Assembly: GCA_009760885.1 (NCBI GenBank)
Contig: CM019713.1
Span: forward strand, 25,304,427-25,368,426
DNA length: 64,000 bases
Source of the DNA: Achatina immaculata
Taxonomy: Eukaryota > Mollusca > Gastropoda > Stylommatophora > Achatinidae
Direction: 5' to 3'
Below are positions 47,201-59,200 of this stretch, one piece after another (positions within the stretch are counted from its first letter, which is position 1; each line of letters starts with the position of its first letter). Below the pieces are notes generated by a model. The model was given only the letters and a program-made list of their open reading frames with translations, was not told the origin of the DNA and ran no database searches. The position numbers and the translations under genes were made by a program.

Positions 47201-50200
47201 TTAAACTGTATCCCAGTATAGGAATATATCAGTACCTATTTTATTAAAAGAAGATATCAAGACCTATACCATTAAAGAAAGACATTAACACATGCTTCAT
47301 TAAAGAGAAACATCAAAACCTGTCCTCATTGAAGACAGACATCAATACTTATTCAATAAAGAAAGACATCAAGACCTGTCCCATTAAAGGCAGGCATCAA
47401 AATCTATCCCATTAAGTGAAGATGTCATATCCTGTCCCATTAAAGGAAGATTGTAAGCCCTGTCCCATTAAAGGAAGATATTGAGCCCTGTTCTATTAAA
47501 GAAAGATGTTAAGCCTTATCCCATTAAAGGAAGATGTTAAGCCCTATCCTATTAAAGGAAGAAGTTAAGCCCTATCCTGTTAAAGGAATATATTAACCCC
47601 TATCCTATTAAAGGAAGAAATTAAGCCCTACCATGTTAAAGGAAGATGTTAAGCCCTATCCTGTTAAAAGAAGATGTTAAATCCTATCCTGTTAAAGGAA
47701 GATGTTAGGCCCTATCATGTTAAAGGAATATTTAAGCCCTATCATGTTAAAGGAAAATGTTAGGCCCTATCACATTAAATAAAGATGTTAAACCTTATTG
47801 CACTAAGCAAGCTGAAGTCTCATAAAAGGCTTTTTTTGTGAAAACATCAGTCTAATTTGTAGATCCTGTTAACTAGTGCTGCCCCACTGTCATATCATTG
47901 CTCCCCTGAGATGTTCTTCACTAACTCCCCAGAGTGTCATATTTTGAAATCTACAATGAGGAGATACTTGACTTGCTGGCATCTTTGCCCAAGATGAACT
48001 TTCATGATGACAAGCTAAACAAGAGTCGAAATAAGCTACTGATCACAGAGAGTCAAGATGGTATCACAGTCAGGGGCTTGTTGTGCCACTTTGTTCAGAG
48101 CGAGGACGAAGCATTGAAACTTCTGTTTCAAGTATAGATGTTGTATTAATTAAAACTCTTTACTGTGCAGTTTAACATAGTTTTAAAGACCCAATTTATA
48201 TACAGGGGTTCCTAAAAAATAATGCTGGTATTTAGAACTCATTTTAAAACAAAACTGTACAAAAATGCAGATTATTTCATTGCATTTCACCAGTTTTATT
48301 TTGTTGTCCCCACTTGAGATTGAACATCTCATCAAATTCTCTCAAACATGGGACCTGTAGTACACTTCCAACCACTCACACTGCAGTATATCTGCTGTAG
48401 CACTTTCAACCAAACATCAGATCATTTACTTCAGTTCTTGTTGTGTGTTTTACTTTCTGACTATAGACCTAGCCTTGAGAGTTAAGTGGTTTGGGCATTT
48501 GATACCCATTAATCCAGAATCAGCAGCACACACATACACTTTGAAAACATCTGGCTATAGGGCACAAGGACAACTAAGGAAATAAGTGGACAGATGAAGT
48601 GAAAGACATACTGAAGAAACATCTGGCTATAGGGCACAAGTATGACTAAGGAAAAAAGTGGATAGATGAGGTGAAAGACATACTGAAGAAACATTAGCTA
48701 TAGTGAACAAGTATGACTAAGGAAAAAAGTGGATAGATAAGGTGAAAGACATACTGAAGAAACATCTGGCTATAGGGCACAAGTATGACTGAGGAAAAAA
48801 GTGGATAGATGAGGTGAAAAACACACTGAGGAAACATCTCATGACAACAAACCAGGCCTCTCACTTTGCTCTGGACCGATGTATAAAACTCCCTGTGATG
48901 CTAATGGCATAAGCAGATTGATAAGAAGAAGAAGACTCTGACACTAATGGAAATATGTCAGTACCTAACACATGGACCTGAGTAAGGGAGTGCAACAGCT
49001 TTATTTTTATACGAGCACAACCATGCAGGGATTAGCCTAGTCTGGTTGGCTCTCGTAACTGCACCATCCCTCTAATTTGAACCCAGTACATTTTTTTGTA
49101 AAACTGAGACTTCAGGGACTTTGTCTCATATTTGTTTAAATTTGTAAATATAAACTATCAAAGACGCACTGACCTTTCAACAGCCTGGACTTCCACAGCA
49201 ACCCTCCTCCTCACAAATAAAAAAACAAAACAAAACAAAACAACCAAGTAAAACCAAAGGAACATGGGGATCCACAATTAAAATGTTCAAACTAGACTGT
49301 ATTTGAAATATAGAGGAAGGCTCAAGACAAGGTTGGATGAAGAAATTTCTTATATGTGCTGTTGTGTGTGAGCAATACCAGTGATCCACATAAAGTTTTA
49401 TGCTGTGTGTTTTGTATTAATCTCTCTCTCTCTGAACCTTAAGTGCCCAGGGCACATGGGGCTTCCGCAAGGGTTTTCCACAAATGCCTGTCCTTCGCCT
49501 TTTTTCTGCTCTTGCCCAGGTAAGCCCTCTATTGCTCAACATCCTTTCTGTTGTTCTTCTCCATGTCTCTTTTGGTCTACCCTTACTTCTGCTCCCCTGT
49601 GGTGTCCATCTTAGTGCTATTTTTGGTAGTGAGTTGTCAGTCATTCGGAACACATGTCCCAGCCATCGCCAGCGTCTTTCCTCAATAATTGTTGTCAGTG
49701 GTTTCATCTGCATTTCTGCTAATAAGATGTTATTTCTTATGGTGTTTGGCCAAAATATTTTTCTAATTCTTCGTAAACATTTAGTCTGGAAAGAATTCAA
49801 CTTGTTTTCTATGGTTTTGGTGATTTTCCAGCATTCACTTCCATAGAGTAGTACACTTAGAACATTACTCTTAAATATCCTGATTTTCATATTTATTTTG
49901 TATTAATGTTCATATCTAATTCAGTCAGTGTCGGTCATAGAGAGCCCATTGCGTTATTGATGAACATGCATTATTTACAGGGAGAAGTAAACCGTTCTGT
50001 AGGATCCCATCACATGAACAAGCAGTCCTCACTATCCCACAGTATATTCACAATTTATCTTGAGGTATGTGCTCAGTACACCGCATGAATAAATACTGAA
50101 GCCTTCAACAGAAGACATCAGTTTGTGTTTATGAATTTATGTTTCATAGGTCTTCATGTGTCATATTTATTACTGTCTTGTGTTAAACAGTCAAGATTCA

Positions 50201-53200
50201 TAGTGGTGCCTTTATGCTTTCCATTTATTCTTTGTCCAGCCAATGGAAAAATATCGATCCTTATCTGTGCAGACTTTTACATGCCTACCACTTTGTTGTT
50301 GACATGTTTGATCATAAATCTGCTTAACACTTTTATCTACAATGTCTTTAAATATCCTATCCAATCAGATTTCACCAGTTTTTAAAGATTTTGGCTTTAG
50401 ACTATGATTGCTATTGAACTTTCTGTTGTACAGTCCAACTTTATATTATACGGTACTAGTGGGAGTACTGAGCATGGCCCAGACATGTTAAGTGCAGAAT
50501 TAGACCTAATATCGTTTGGTTTGCCAATGAAGAAAACAAAATAAATATCTTATGTCTTTGTGTCTGTCTTCTTGTCATCTAGATGCAGAAAAATTGTTCA
50601 CTTTCGATCTTTATATACATATCAGCAAAGAACTGGTTAAAAATCCTGACTTGGCACCTTAAAGTAAACTCTGTGCATATAAAACTTAAAGGTCAACAGA
50701 GGTGTATGGTTCAGTGTTACAGAATTAGTGAGAAAAGTAAGAAAAGGCAGAAATGGCAGAAAGTAAGAATGTAAGATGACAGCATATAAGTTAAGAAGAT
50801 ACGACATATAATATTTCAGCATCAGCCTTTTTCAAGGATTAAATACAAGAACAACACAACACATTAAAAAAAAAAACAAACCAAGATTCATTGCCCATCT
50901 TTTGAGTTAGGAAGATACCAGACACAAGGTTTTTTGTCTATTTTCTTTGCTTTTTATGTGTTGTGTTGTTCTTGTATGCAGTTCTTGAAAAACCCCCGCC
51001 TTGAAATATTGGATGTTGTTTGTTCTTCTTTTACACATTCTCATCTTACTTTCTTACTTTCTTACTTTCTGTCACTTGTGTTTCTGCTCACATTCTTCAC
51101 TTCCTCTGCCATTTTGTAAACCTGAACCATACATCTTTGTCTGCCTTTTTATTAGAACCAGTTTTACTGCAGTCGTCATCTCTTTTATTTCCCATATAAA
51201 ACTTTAAAAAGCCCTGCCATTTAAACAATTTGCAGAATAAATATTTATAAATATATGAGGAAAGTTCTAATAAATGAACCAATATATTGTAAAGAAAGCA
51301 TGGAGAGGAGTAAACTTACACACAAAAGGTTTGGACCAATATTCTCTTTTAAAATGTTACATCTGTATTTTCTTAAACGAATGGGCTTTTTTTTTTTTTA
51401 AATCTGGCACAACCAAACAAAACTCGGTGAATCAAGTGGCAATCACAGGCCCGTTGCCTGGTAATAGAGTTCTGTCTCTGTTTTAACCTTGTGGCCAGAA
51501 ATGTGGGTCAGAATGTTGAAGAGTCTCCCCCCAGTCAAAATGTATAATTTTTATGCAGATTCTTCCTCAGGTTTTCATTTTAATTGCAGACACAGAATGT
51601 CAGAAGATTTTATTTTTTACATATAATATTTCATGTTTCAGAGCATGTGCATTTTTACTTTTTATTAAACTGCCTCTCTGTCATCATGTGATAATCATTT
51701 GAAAATTCAGTGGCAAAGGAAGGAAGGGTGAGAGAAAAATATTCTAACAGGCTAACAAGTGGTATACACAAGTAAGGGGAAAAGACACATGAACTGATAA
51801 AAGATCACAAACATGTTCATGATCATTCATATTTGGCTTGCTTTGGGCTATGAAATAAAGTCAAGAGATTTGACTGAGTGTTTGAGGAGAGATGGACTCA
51901 GTTTTTTTTTGTTTTGTTTGCTTCTTTGTTTGTAGTTAAGACCAAGAATACAGACAAGCACAAAACCCAGTTTTTTTTTTCTTTGTTTGTAGTTAAAACC
52001 AAGAATACAGACAGGCACACATTACTTGGTGTCCAGACTAAACTTTGTGGACTTGGCTGGCTTTGACCATTGCAAGAAGTCGCAGGTAAGTGAGGACCAT
52101 TTTTTACAGAGTTAAAGCCTTCAGGAAAGCTTGCTTGGCCATTAGTCTGACCTCATTTCTAGGTTGCTGTATGACATTGTAACTGTGTATTTGAGTTTTT
52201 CTCTTCCAAAGCTGTGATTAAGATCTTGAAAGGATGGGGAGTGAGCCAGAATGTTTTCATGGAGTGGACTCAAGAGACAGGTGTATGACAAGAAGCCAGA
52301 ATAGAAACCTGACCACCTCTGGTTTGCTGGTCTGAGAGTTAATAACATTGCCATTCTTCTTCTTCATCTTCTATGACTATACTACTACTACTATTGCTGC
52401 TGCTGCTACTACTACTGCTACTAGTACTGCTACTACTACTACTACTACTGCTACTGCTACTTCTACTACTACTACTGCTACTACTACTCCTACAACTGCT
52501 ACTACTACTACTACTAAACAGAGAGAGGGGTTGCTTCATGAGTCTTATTGTCAGCAAGAGGTTTTCATGTGTGACCCAGTTTCTTATCTGTGTTCTTTTC
52601 ATAGAACCAGATTTGGTCTCTGTAGAGATTTCAGGTTTGCAGGATGTATTAAGGGGTCTGGAGACAGCTCTAGCGTGTGGAAAGAGGAGTTTTGAGTTGC
52701 CTTCAGTCTATGCCATGGACCTGTAGTCTGCAGTGTCCTGTTGAAGTCTGAAAGTTTTTGTTTGTTGCTCTGTTTAGCTTTATAATGAGATCTTTTAAGG
52801 GTGTCTACTGTCTACTCTGTGAAGTCTTCATATGATCCTATCCTTCTTCTTCTTCGTACCCACACAGGTGATGATGCGTGGTACCCTGATTTTTGTGATA
52901 CGCCTTTTGGCTGGGTACCTCTGACTTCAGCACCCTTCCTTTCTAGGGCAGACTGTGGTCTTGCTTGGACTGCTATGAAGACAGTGGTGTAGGCTGGCCT
53001 TGCCAAAACTTTGTTTTCCAGCCTCTGGTGGCTGTACTTAACCCCTTTCTCCATGTCAGATCCAGCATGCAGCGCTGGGTGGCCAGACAGCTTTGAGACA
53101 GTTCCACAGAGACACTCTGACTTTGGGATGAGGAATTCACTGAGTGCCTCAATGATATCCATTCCCCACCACCTATAGTCTGCTGTCTGTGTGTTGTTTA

Positions 53201-56200
53201 CATCATTCTGGTAGCCATTATTGTAAAGACCCATAGGCTTGTCACATTCTGGATTCATTGGTTTCACTCCAGATTTTCCTCATCCCTGCCTGCGATCTCC
53301 ATGTCCCCATCCATCCACCAACCTGACATTACATTTTACAAAAATAATAATTACAATTAGTGTTGATTGCTACAGGTTTCTGGGCTACAGAAGTAGGTCA
53401 GAGTTTTTAAGCAAGCAGATCTTTTATGTTACCAGTCTCACAAAGACTATGTTAAGATAAGTGTGTTCTTAACACAGCTGTTCCTAGGGGAGTGATCCTA
53501 TCCAATGCAATGACATGAAGAGTATGAGAAGAATACATTCATGTACTTTCCCATCATTTCTTTACATAAGATATAAGCAAACTTATTCTACATCAGTTTT
53601 CTGTTCTTTTTTTTTTGTTTTAATAAAATATTGGTTGGTTGGTTTTGGTTGGTTGGTTGGTTGGTTGGTTGGTTGGTTGGTTGGTTGGTTGGCTGGTTGG
53701 TTGGTTGGTTGGTTGGTTGGTTGGTTGTTTGGTTGGTTGGTTGGTTGGTTGTTTGGTTGGTTGGTTGGTTGGTTGGTTGATTGGTTGGTTGGTTGGTTGA
53801 TTGGTTGGTTGGTTGGTTTTGGTTGGTTGGTTGGTTGGTTGGTTGGTTTTGGTTGGTTGGTTGGTTGGTTGGTTTGGTTGGTTGGTTGGTTGGTTGGTTG
53901 GTTGGTTGGTTGGTTGGTTTGGTTGGTTGGTTGGTTGGTTTTGGTTGGTTGGTTGGTTGGTTGGTTGGTTGGCTAGTTTTGGTTGGTTGGTTGGTTGGTT
54001 GGTTGTTTGGTTTGGTTGGTTGGTTGGTTGTTTGGTTGGTTTGGTTGGTTGGTATGGTTGGTTGGTTGCTAGTGTAGAATATTCCTTTTAATTCTGCTGT
54101 AACATGTACCACAAATAAGTGATTTTGTTTTTTCTTTGTGAACTAAACATCACAACATTCTATGTGTGTACAGAGTAAAGAATGTTAAGTATAATATCAG
54201 AGGGAATATCTGTTTTTATGGAGAATGGAAGAATATAGTAGATTCATGGAAATGTCACTACATGTTAAAAGTATGCATATAAAGGTATTTGGTTCTACGG
54301 TAAGATCTAATCTGATTCAAATATTACTTCTTGCCTGTGTTGGACAGTACAGGAGAATTTTAGGTTTAAGATTTGGCATTTTGCTGTTCAAGTTTTCTTT
54401 CAGACACGAATATTTGTTTTATCATTATCTGGCTGAACATGAATTTATACTGAATATTTAGTATATCGCCAAGACATATGTGTGTGTGTGCGTGTGTGCT
54501 TGTGTGCGTGCGTGTGTGTGTGTATACTTTTATGTTAAAGAAATCCACACGCTGATAGGAAATGCAGCGAATAATTTTTCCACAATAATGAAGATAGTAT
54601 GAAATAACAGAAGATTAACATTAAAGGTAAAGATTTTTATCTATCAGACTTCTTTCTTATATGGATCTGCAACATGGAGAACATATTCATGATATGAGAA
54701 AAAAAGCAAACTACTTCACCGCCTTCGCAAAATAACGATCTATAAGTGGAAAGACAAAGTAACCAACTCTGAGATTCTGGAAGATGCATAGCTTCTGTCC
54801 ATGGAGACAGTTGAAGTTTATTTCAAGAATGGATAACAGCTGTGTCTCTGAAGCAAACTTTTTAATGGCGAATTTGTGGAAGGAAGGAGACATAATGGAT
54901 ATCCAAAGATATTTGTAAGCCATTCAAGAGAGATTTTTTCTGTTAGCCACATGGACTGGAAAAGATCAGATCATGTGTAGAGTGACTCTGTATAAAGGTG
55001 AAGCATTATGTGAAGAGGAAACAAGGACCAAATCTGAAAACAACTGATATAAGCACAGAATGATCTGTTCCTTGCAACACAAACACTGCTAGCTGTTGCT
55101 ATGGCCTGACTTGCAAATCTGGTTTTGTTAGAATCAGCAATGAGAGAAGATTGCAAAAATTATGATGAATAAAGCATGCATATAATATATTTATGCTTAA
55201 AAATTGTCTTCCAAGACAAAAAGATGGCATTGCTATTGATGGTACAGGTGAAGGACAATTAGAACATGGGTATTAGAGAAGACTGTATGCTAGTTACATA
55301 TTTGTGTATGTGATGAAAAGTATGATTACTAGCAGAGGCACACGGAAGAAGACAGAAAAACTTGACTTCAGCACCTTAGGTATTAAAATCATGTCTGTTT
55401 AGATCTGCAGTGCAGACTGAAAGAAGCAGAAGTTTAATGGTTCCATAAAGGTTACAGGTTGGTTGTCACAGTCCTCAACATACAAAAGAAAAAGACAACG
55501 AAGACAAGTAATGAACTGGACTCCTATAGGAGAAAAAAAGACAGGGCAGAGCCTGGTACACATAGAGATGAACTGTTCAGAAATGTGAAGACTGTTCACT
55601 GAGAAAGATGGAGAGCTTTCATCTCTGATCACTAAGATAGATGGAGAGCTTTCATCTCTGGAGACTGATCACTGAGAGAGATGGAGAGCTTTCATCTCTG
55701 CATTATGTACAGCTGAAACTGACAAGAACTAATGATAATAATGACAACCAGACAGATTCTGTTCCATTGTTCTTATGCTCACAGTTCTCTCGACAAGCAG
55801 ACAGATTCTGTTCCATTGTTCTTCTGCTCACAGTCTTCTCTTTCTTTTCTGTCAGCATGAGAGAAAGCGGTCAGAGGAGACCGGGCACATCAACAGGTCA
55901 CTGTATCACCTGGAGCAAATGGTGATAGCTTTGTCAAAAAGGTCATGTGAGCACATGCCAGTTCGAGAGTCTAAACTGACTCATTTTCTGAAGGATTCTA
56001 TTGGAGGCAAATGTAACACTGTCCTCATAGCCAATGTTTTGGGAGAGAAGTCACACTTGGAAGAATCGGTTACATTTTATTTTATTTTCTCTCTCATTTT
56101 TACTTCTGTCTCGCATTTTGTCATTTTTAAATTAATTTTTGTTCTTTCTTTATTTGTATTTTTTTTCTGCAATTCTTCTTACTTTTTTCCCCTTTCCTTT

Positions 56201-59200
56201 CTTACTATTATTCTTGATCTATTTTTTTTTCTCTTCTCAGTGTGTCCTCATTAATTAATAAAAGTGTTCCTAGTTTTGTTTTAAATAATTTTATCATTTA
56301 TTTTTTTTTCTTTTCTATTTTCAGTCCTTCATTTCTCCTTTACTCTTTCTTTTGACTTCTTTTATCATGCATTCTTATTTTTTTTAGCTTTGTCAATCCT
56401 TTCTTCCTTCATTTCTGTCTGTTTATCTTTATTCTATCTGAAATATTGGGTTTCAATATTTCCTTTGTTAAAACATTAGCAAACATGTTTAGACATGATG
56501 TATTTTCAAGTACGAGTAATGAACTTATTCTTGCTATGGATCATATGATCATACTTTTTTTTTTGGGTCTATCCTTTCAGCCATACGTATCCCTTCATAT
56601 TTTTGCTTTTTTAAGTTTTATTATATGTCTATTGCTTGTGTTTTCTCTTTTTCCATCTTTTCTTCATGAAAATTTTCAAGATGTTGTTTAGTTTGTTTTT
56701 TTTTTTAATGTAAAGTGCACATTGTGTGACATATGTGACAGGTGTCTACACTGAGGTTTGCTACTTACATGATGAATGTTCCAAGCAGACCACATCCCAA
56801 TGAAGTGTGTGATCCACAGGTTGGTTGGTGTACTTACTTCTGAGTATGGGTGTGGCTGACTTGATAGCAAAAGATCGGTACCTTTGCTTGAAGTGATAGG
56901 GTCCACTTCTGCTGTGACTTCCCTCTGTTTGATTGAGTTGTAAAATGGGTACTTGACTTGCATTGTTGAGGAAAATAGTCGTTGAAAGCAGAGAATATCA
57001 TCCTGTATGGTGAAGCACACTAAGTTATACTGCACAGATGGCTGTCAGTGGGTGAAGAGAAGACATTTATTATATGAAACCCAGCTCCAGAATCATGGAG
57101 TGTTTACTTGAACAGAGGCAGGGAAATCCTTGAACAAAGACAGGGAAACACTTGAACAAAGGCAGGGAAATACTTGAACAAAGGCTGGGAAATGCTTGAA
57201 CAAAGGCAGGGAAACACTTGAACAGAGCCAGGGAAACACTTGAACAAAGACTGGGAAATGCTTGAACAAAGGCAGGGAAACACTTGAACAAAAGCAGGGA
57301 AACACTTGAACAAAGGCAGGGAAATACTTGAACAAAGGCTGGGAAACACTTGAACAAAGGCAGGGAAACACTTGAACAAAGGCAGGGAAACACTTGAACA
57401 AAGGCAGGGAAACACTTGAACAGAGGGTGGGAAATGCTTGAACAAAGGCAGGGAAACACTTGAACAAAGGCAAGGAAACACTTGAACAAAAGCAGGGAAA
57501 TGCTTAAACAAAGGCAAGGAAACGTTTGAACAAAGGCTGGGAAATGCTTGAACAAAGGCAGGGAAACACTTGAACAAAGGCAAGGAAACACTTGAACAGA
57601 GGCTGAGAAACACTTGAACAAAGGCAGGGAAACACTTGAACAAAGGCAGGGAAACACTTGAGCAGAGGCAGGGAAACACTTGAACAAAGGCAGGGAAACA
57701 CATGAACAAAGGCAGGGAAACACTTGAACAAAGGCAGGGAAACACTTGAACAAAGGCAGGGAAACACCTGAACGAAGGCAAGGAAACACTTGAACAAAGG
57801 CAGGGAAACACTTGAACAAAGCCAGGGAAACAGTTGAACAAAGGCTGGGAAACACTTGAACAGAGGCAGGGAAACACTGAACAGAGGCAGGGAAACTCTT
57901 GAACAGAGGCAGGGAAACGGACAAAAGATGTTCACCTACATTTTTCATATTAAAGTAAGAAATAACTGAGAGAGAGAAACTTAAACGATTAAGTAAGCAT
58001 GTAGGGAGAAAACAGGCTGTAACCTACTAATATTGACACAAAGTACATTGGAGTGTGTGGACAAAAGAAGATAGCACAAGACATGATACTGAAGCAGTGC
58101 ATGTCCACACACTCCAATGTACTTTGTGTCAATATTAGTAGGTTACAGCCTGTTTTCTCCCTACATGCTTACTTAATCGTTTAAGTTTCTCTCTCTCAGT
58201 TATTTCTTACTTTAATATGACATTGGGTTATGACGGCTATTTTTTCAGTCTCTGAGTACAGCTAAAAAGCAGGGAGTATGCGATACTTCTTTAGCAGACT
58301 CCACCACCCTGGGGACTGTGGCAATCCCTAGCCTGTTACCCAGGCTAGGCCTGTTACTGGGTGTACCAATGGAGAGGTGGACAGGGTCTTGGTCAGCTAT
58401 GGTTTGCTAATCCTGACACTAGCATATCAGGTATGGGTTTGCCAGTTGCCTAATTGGACAGCATCTTCTCCACCTGCATTGAGTACACAGGCATTTATGT
58501 TTTGCGTATACAGCAGAATTGTGCGAGGTCTATGGTGATTTTATGTGTTTGTTGAATGTGGCTGGCAGTGGTTTGCACCCATGTGATTGTAAAATTCACT
58601 ATTAACAAATTCACATGTTGATGATAAAGATGGCATATCCAGAGGACATTCACACTGTGAACAAAATTTCAGATCAGATCAGAATAAAGCTGAGATGTTT
58701 AAGATCCACCCCATCTAGTTACACTTCTAATAACTTCTACCTTCTTTCTGTAGCTTCAGTCATTTTTTTGTTGTTGGTTGGTTTATTGACTTTTGCTCGA
58801 CAGTCTTCAGTAGACCATTGTACTCTTCATATTCTAGTGAAAAGAGAATAAAAACAGGCTGTAGATGGCATTCTGTTTACACTTAATAGTTCAAGGGTTC
58901 TCAGCCAGTAGAATTCTCCAGAATCACACAACTCACACACAGTTCCCCCCTCCTCCTTTCCAAGAATTGGGAGTGGGGGTGGAAGTGAGGATGGGAAAGT
59001 GGGACCACAGACTGATAGAATTAAATTGTTTGAATATTGATCTACAATGTAGAAGAAATTCCACACAGGTTGAGAGCCCATGTAATAGTTACAGAAAGCA
59101 GTCACATTCACTTGTAAAGTTGCTGTGTTTCCTTGAACAAGCAAGTAAAATAAATAATGAGAAGTATTTAAGGATATCAGATAAGTAAAGAATTTACTTA

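Larger units (their letters stand above)
45434..47932 (+). other. KIF9-like intron 3
   Basis: 2.5 kb with repeat R copy 4, LINE-D and a 28-bp array. The parts 45434-46194 and 46991-47235 have no recognised element. Confidence 0.85.
48132..49980 (+). other. KIF9-like intron 4
   Basis: 1.85 kb with a 72-bp tandem repeat and a LINE-B insertion. A + strand stretch around 48465-48510 ([16 protein letters not shown]) looks like a very degraded LINE C-terminus. Confidence 0.85.
52086..55855 (+). other. KIF9-like intron 6
   Basis: 3.8 kb with a trinucleotide array, the (GGTT)n array, a (TG)n stretch at 54478-54522 and a degraded LINE tail (54640-55170). The segments 52521-53630 and 55171-55600 have nothing recognisable. 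Confidence 0.85.

Noticed and set aside
53515..54112. Trp/Gly/Leu-rich + frames and Pro/Thr/Asn-rich minus frame
   Set aside because: Translation of (GGTT)n; no gene evidence.
57070..57948. 292-codon minus-strand frame
   Set aside because: Product of the 22-bp minisatellite, which is stop-free on that strand in every frame.
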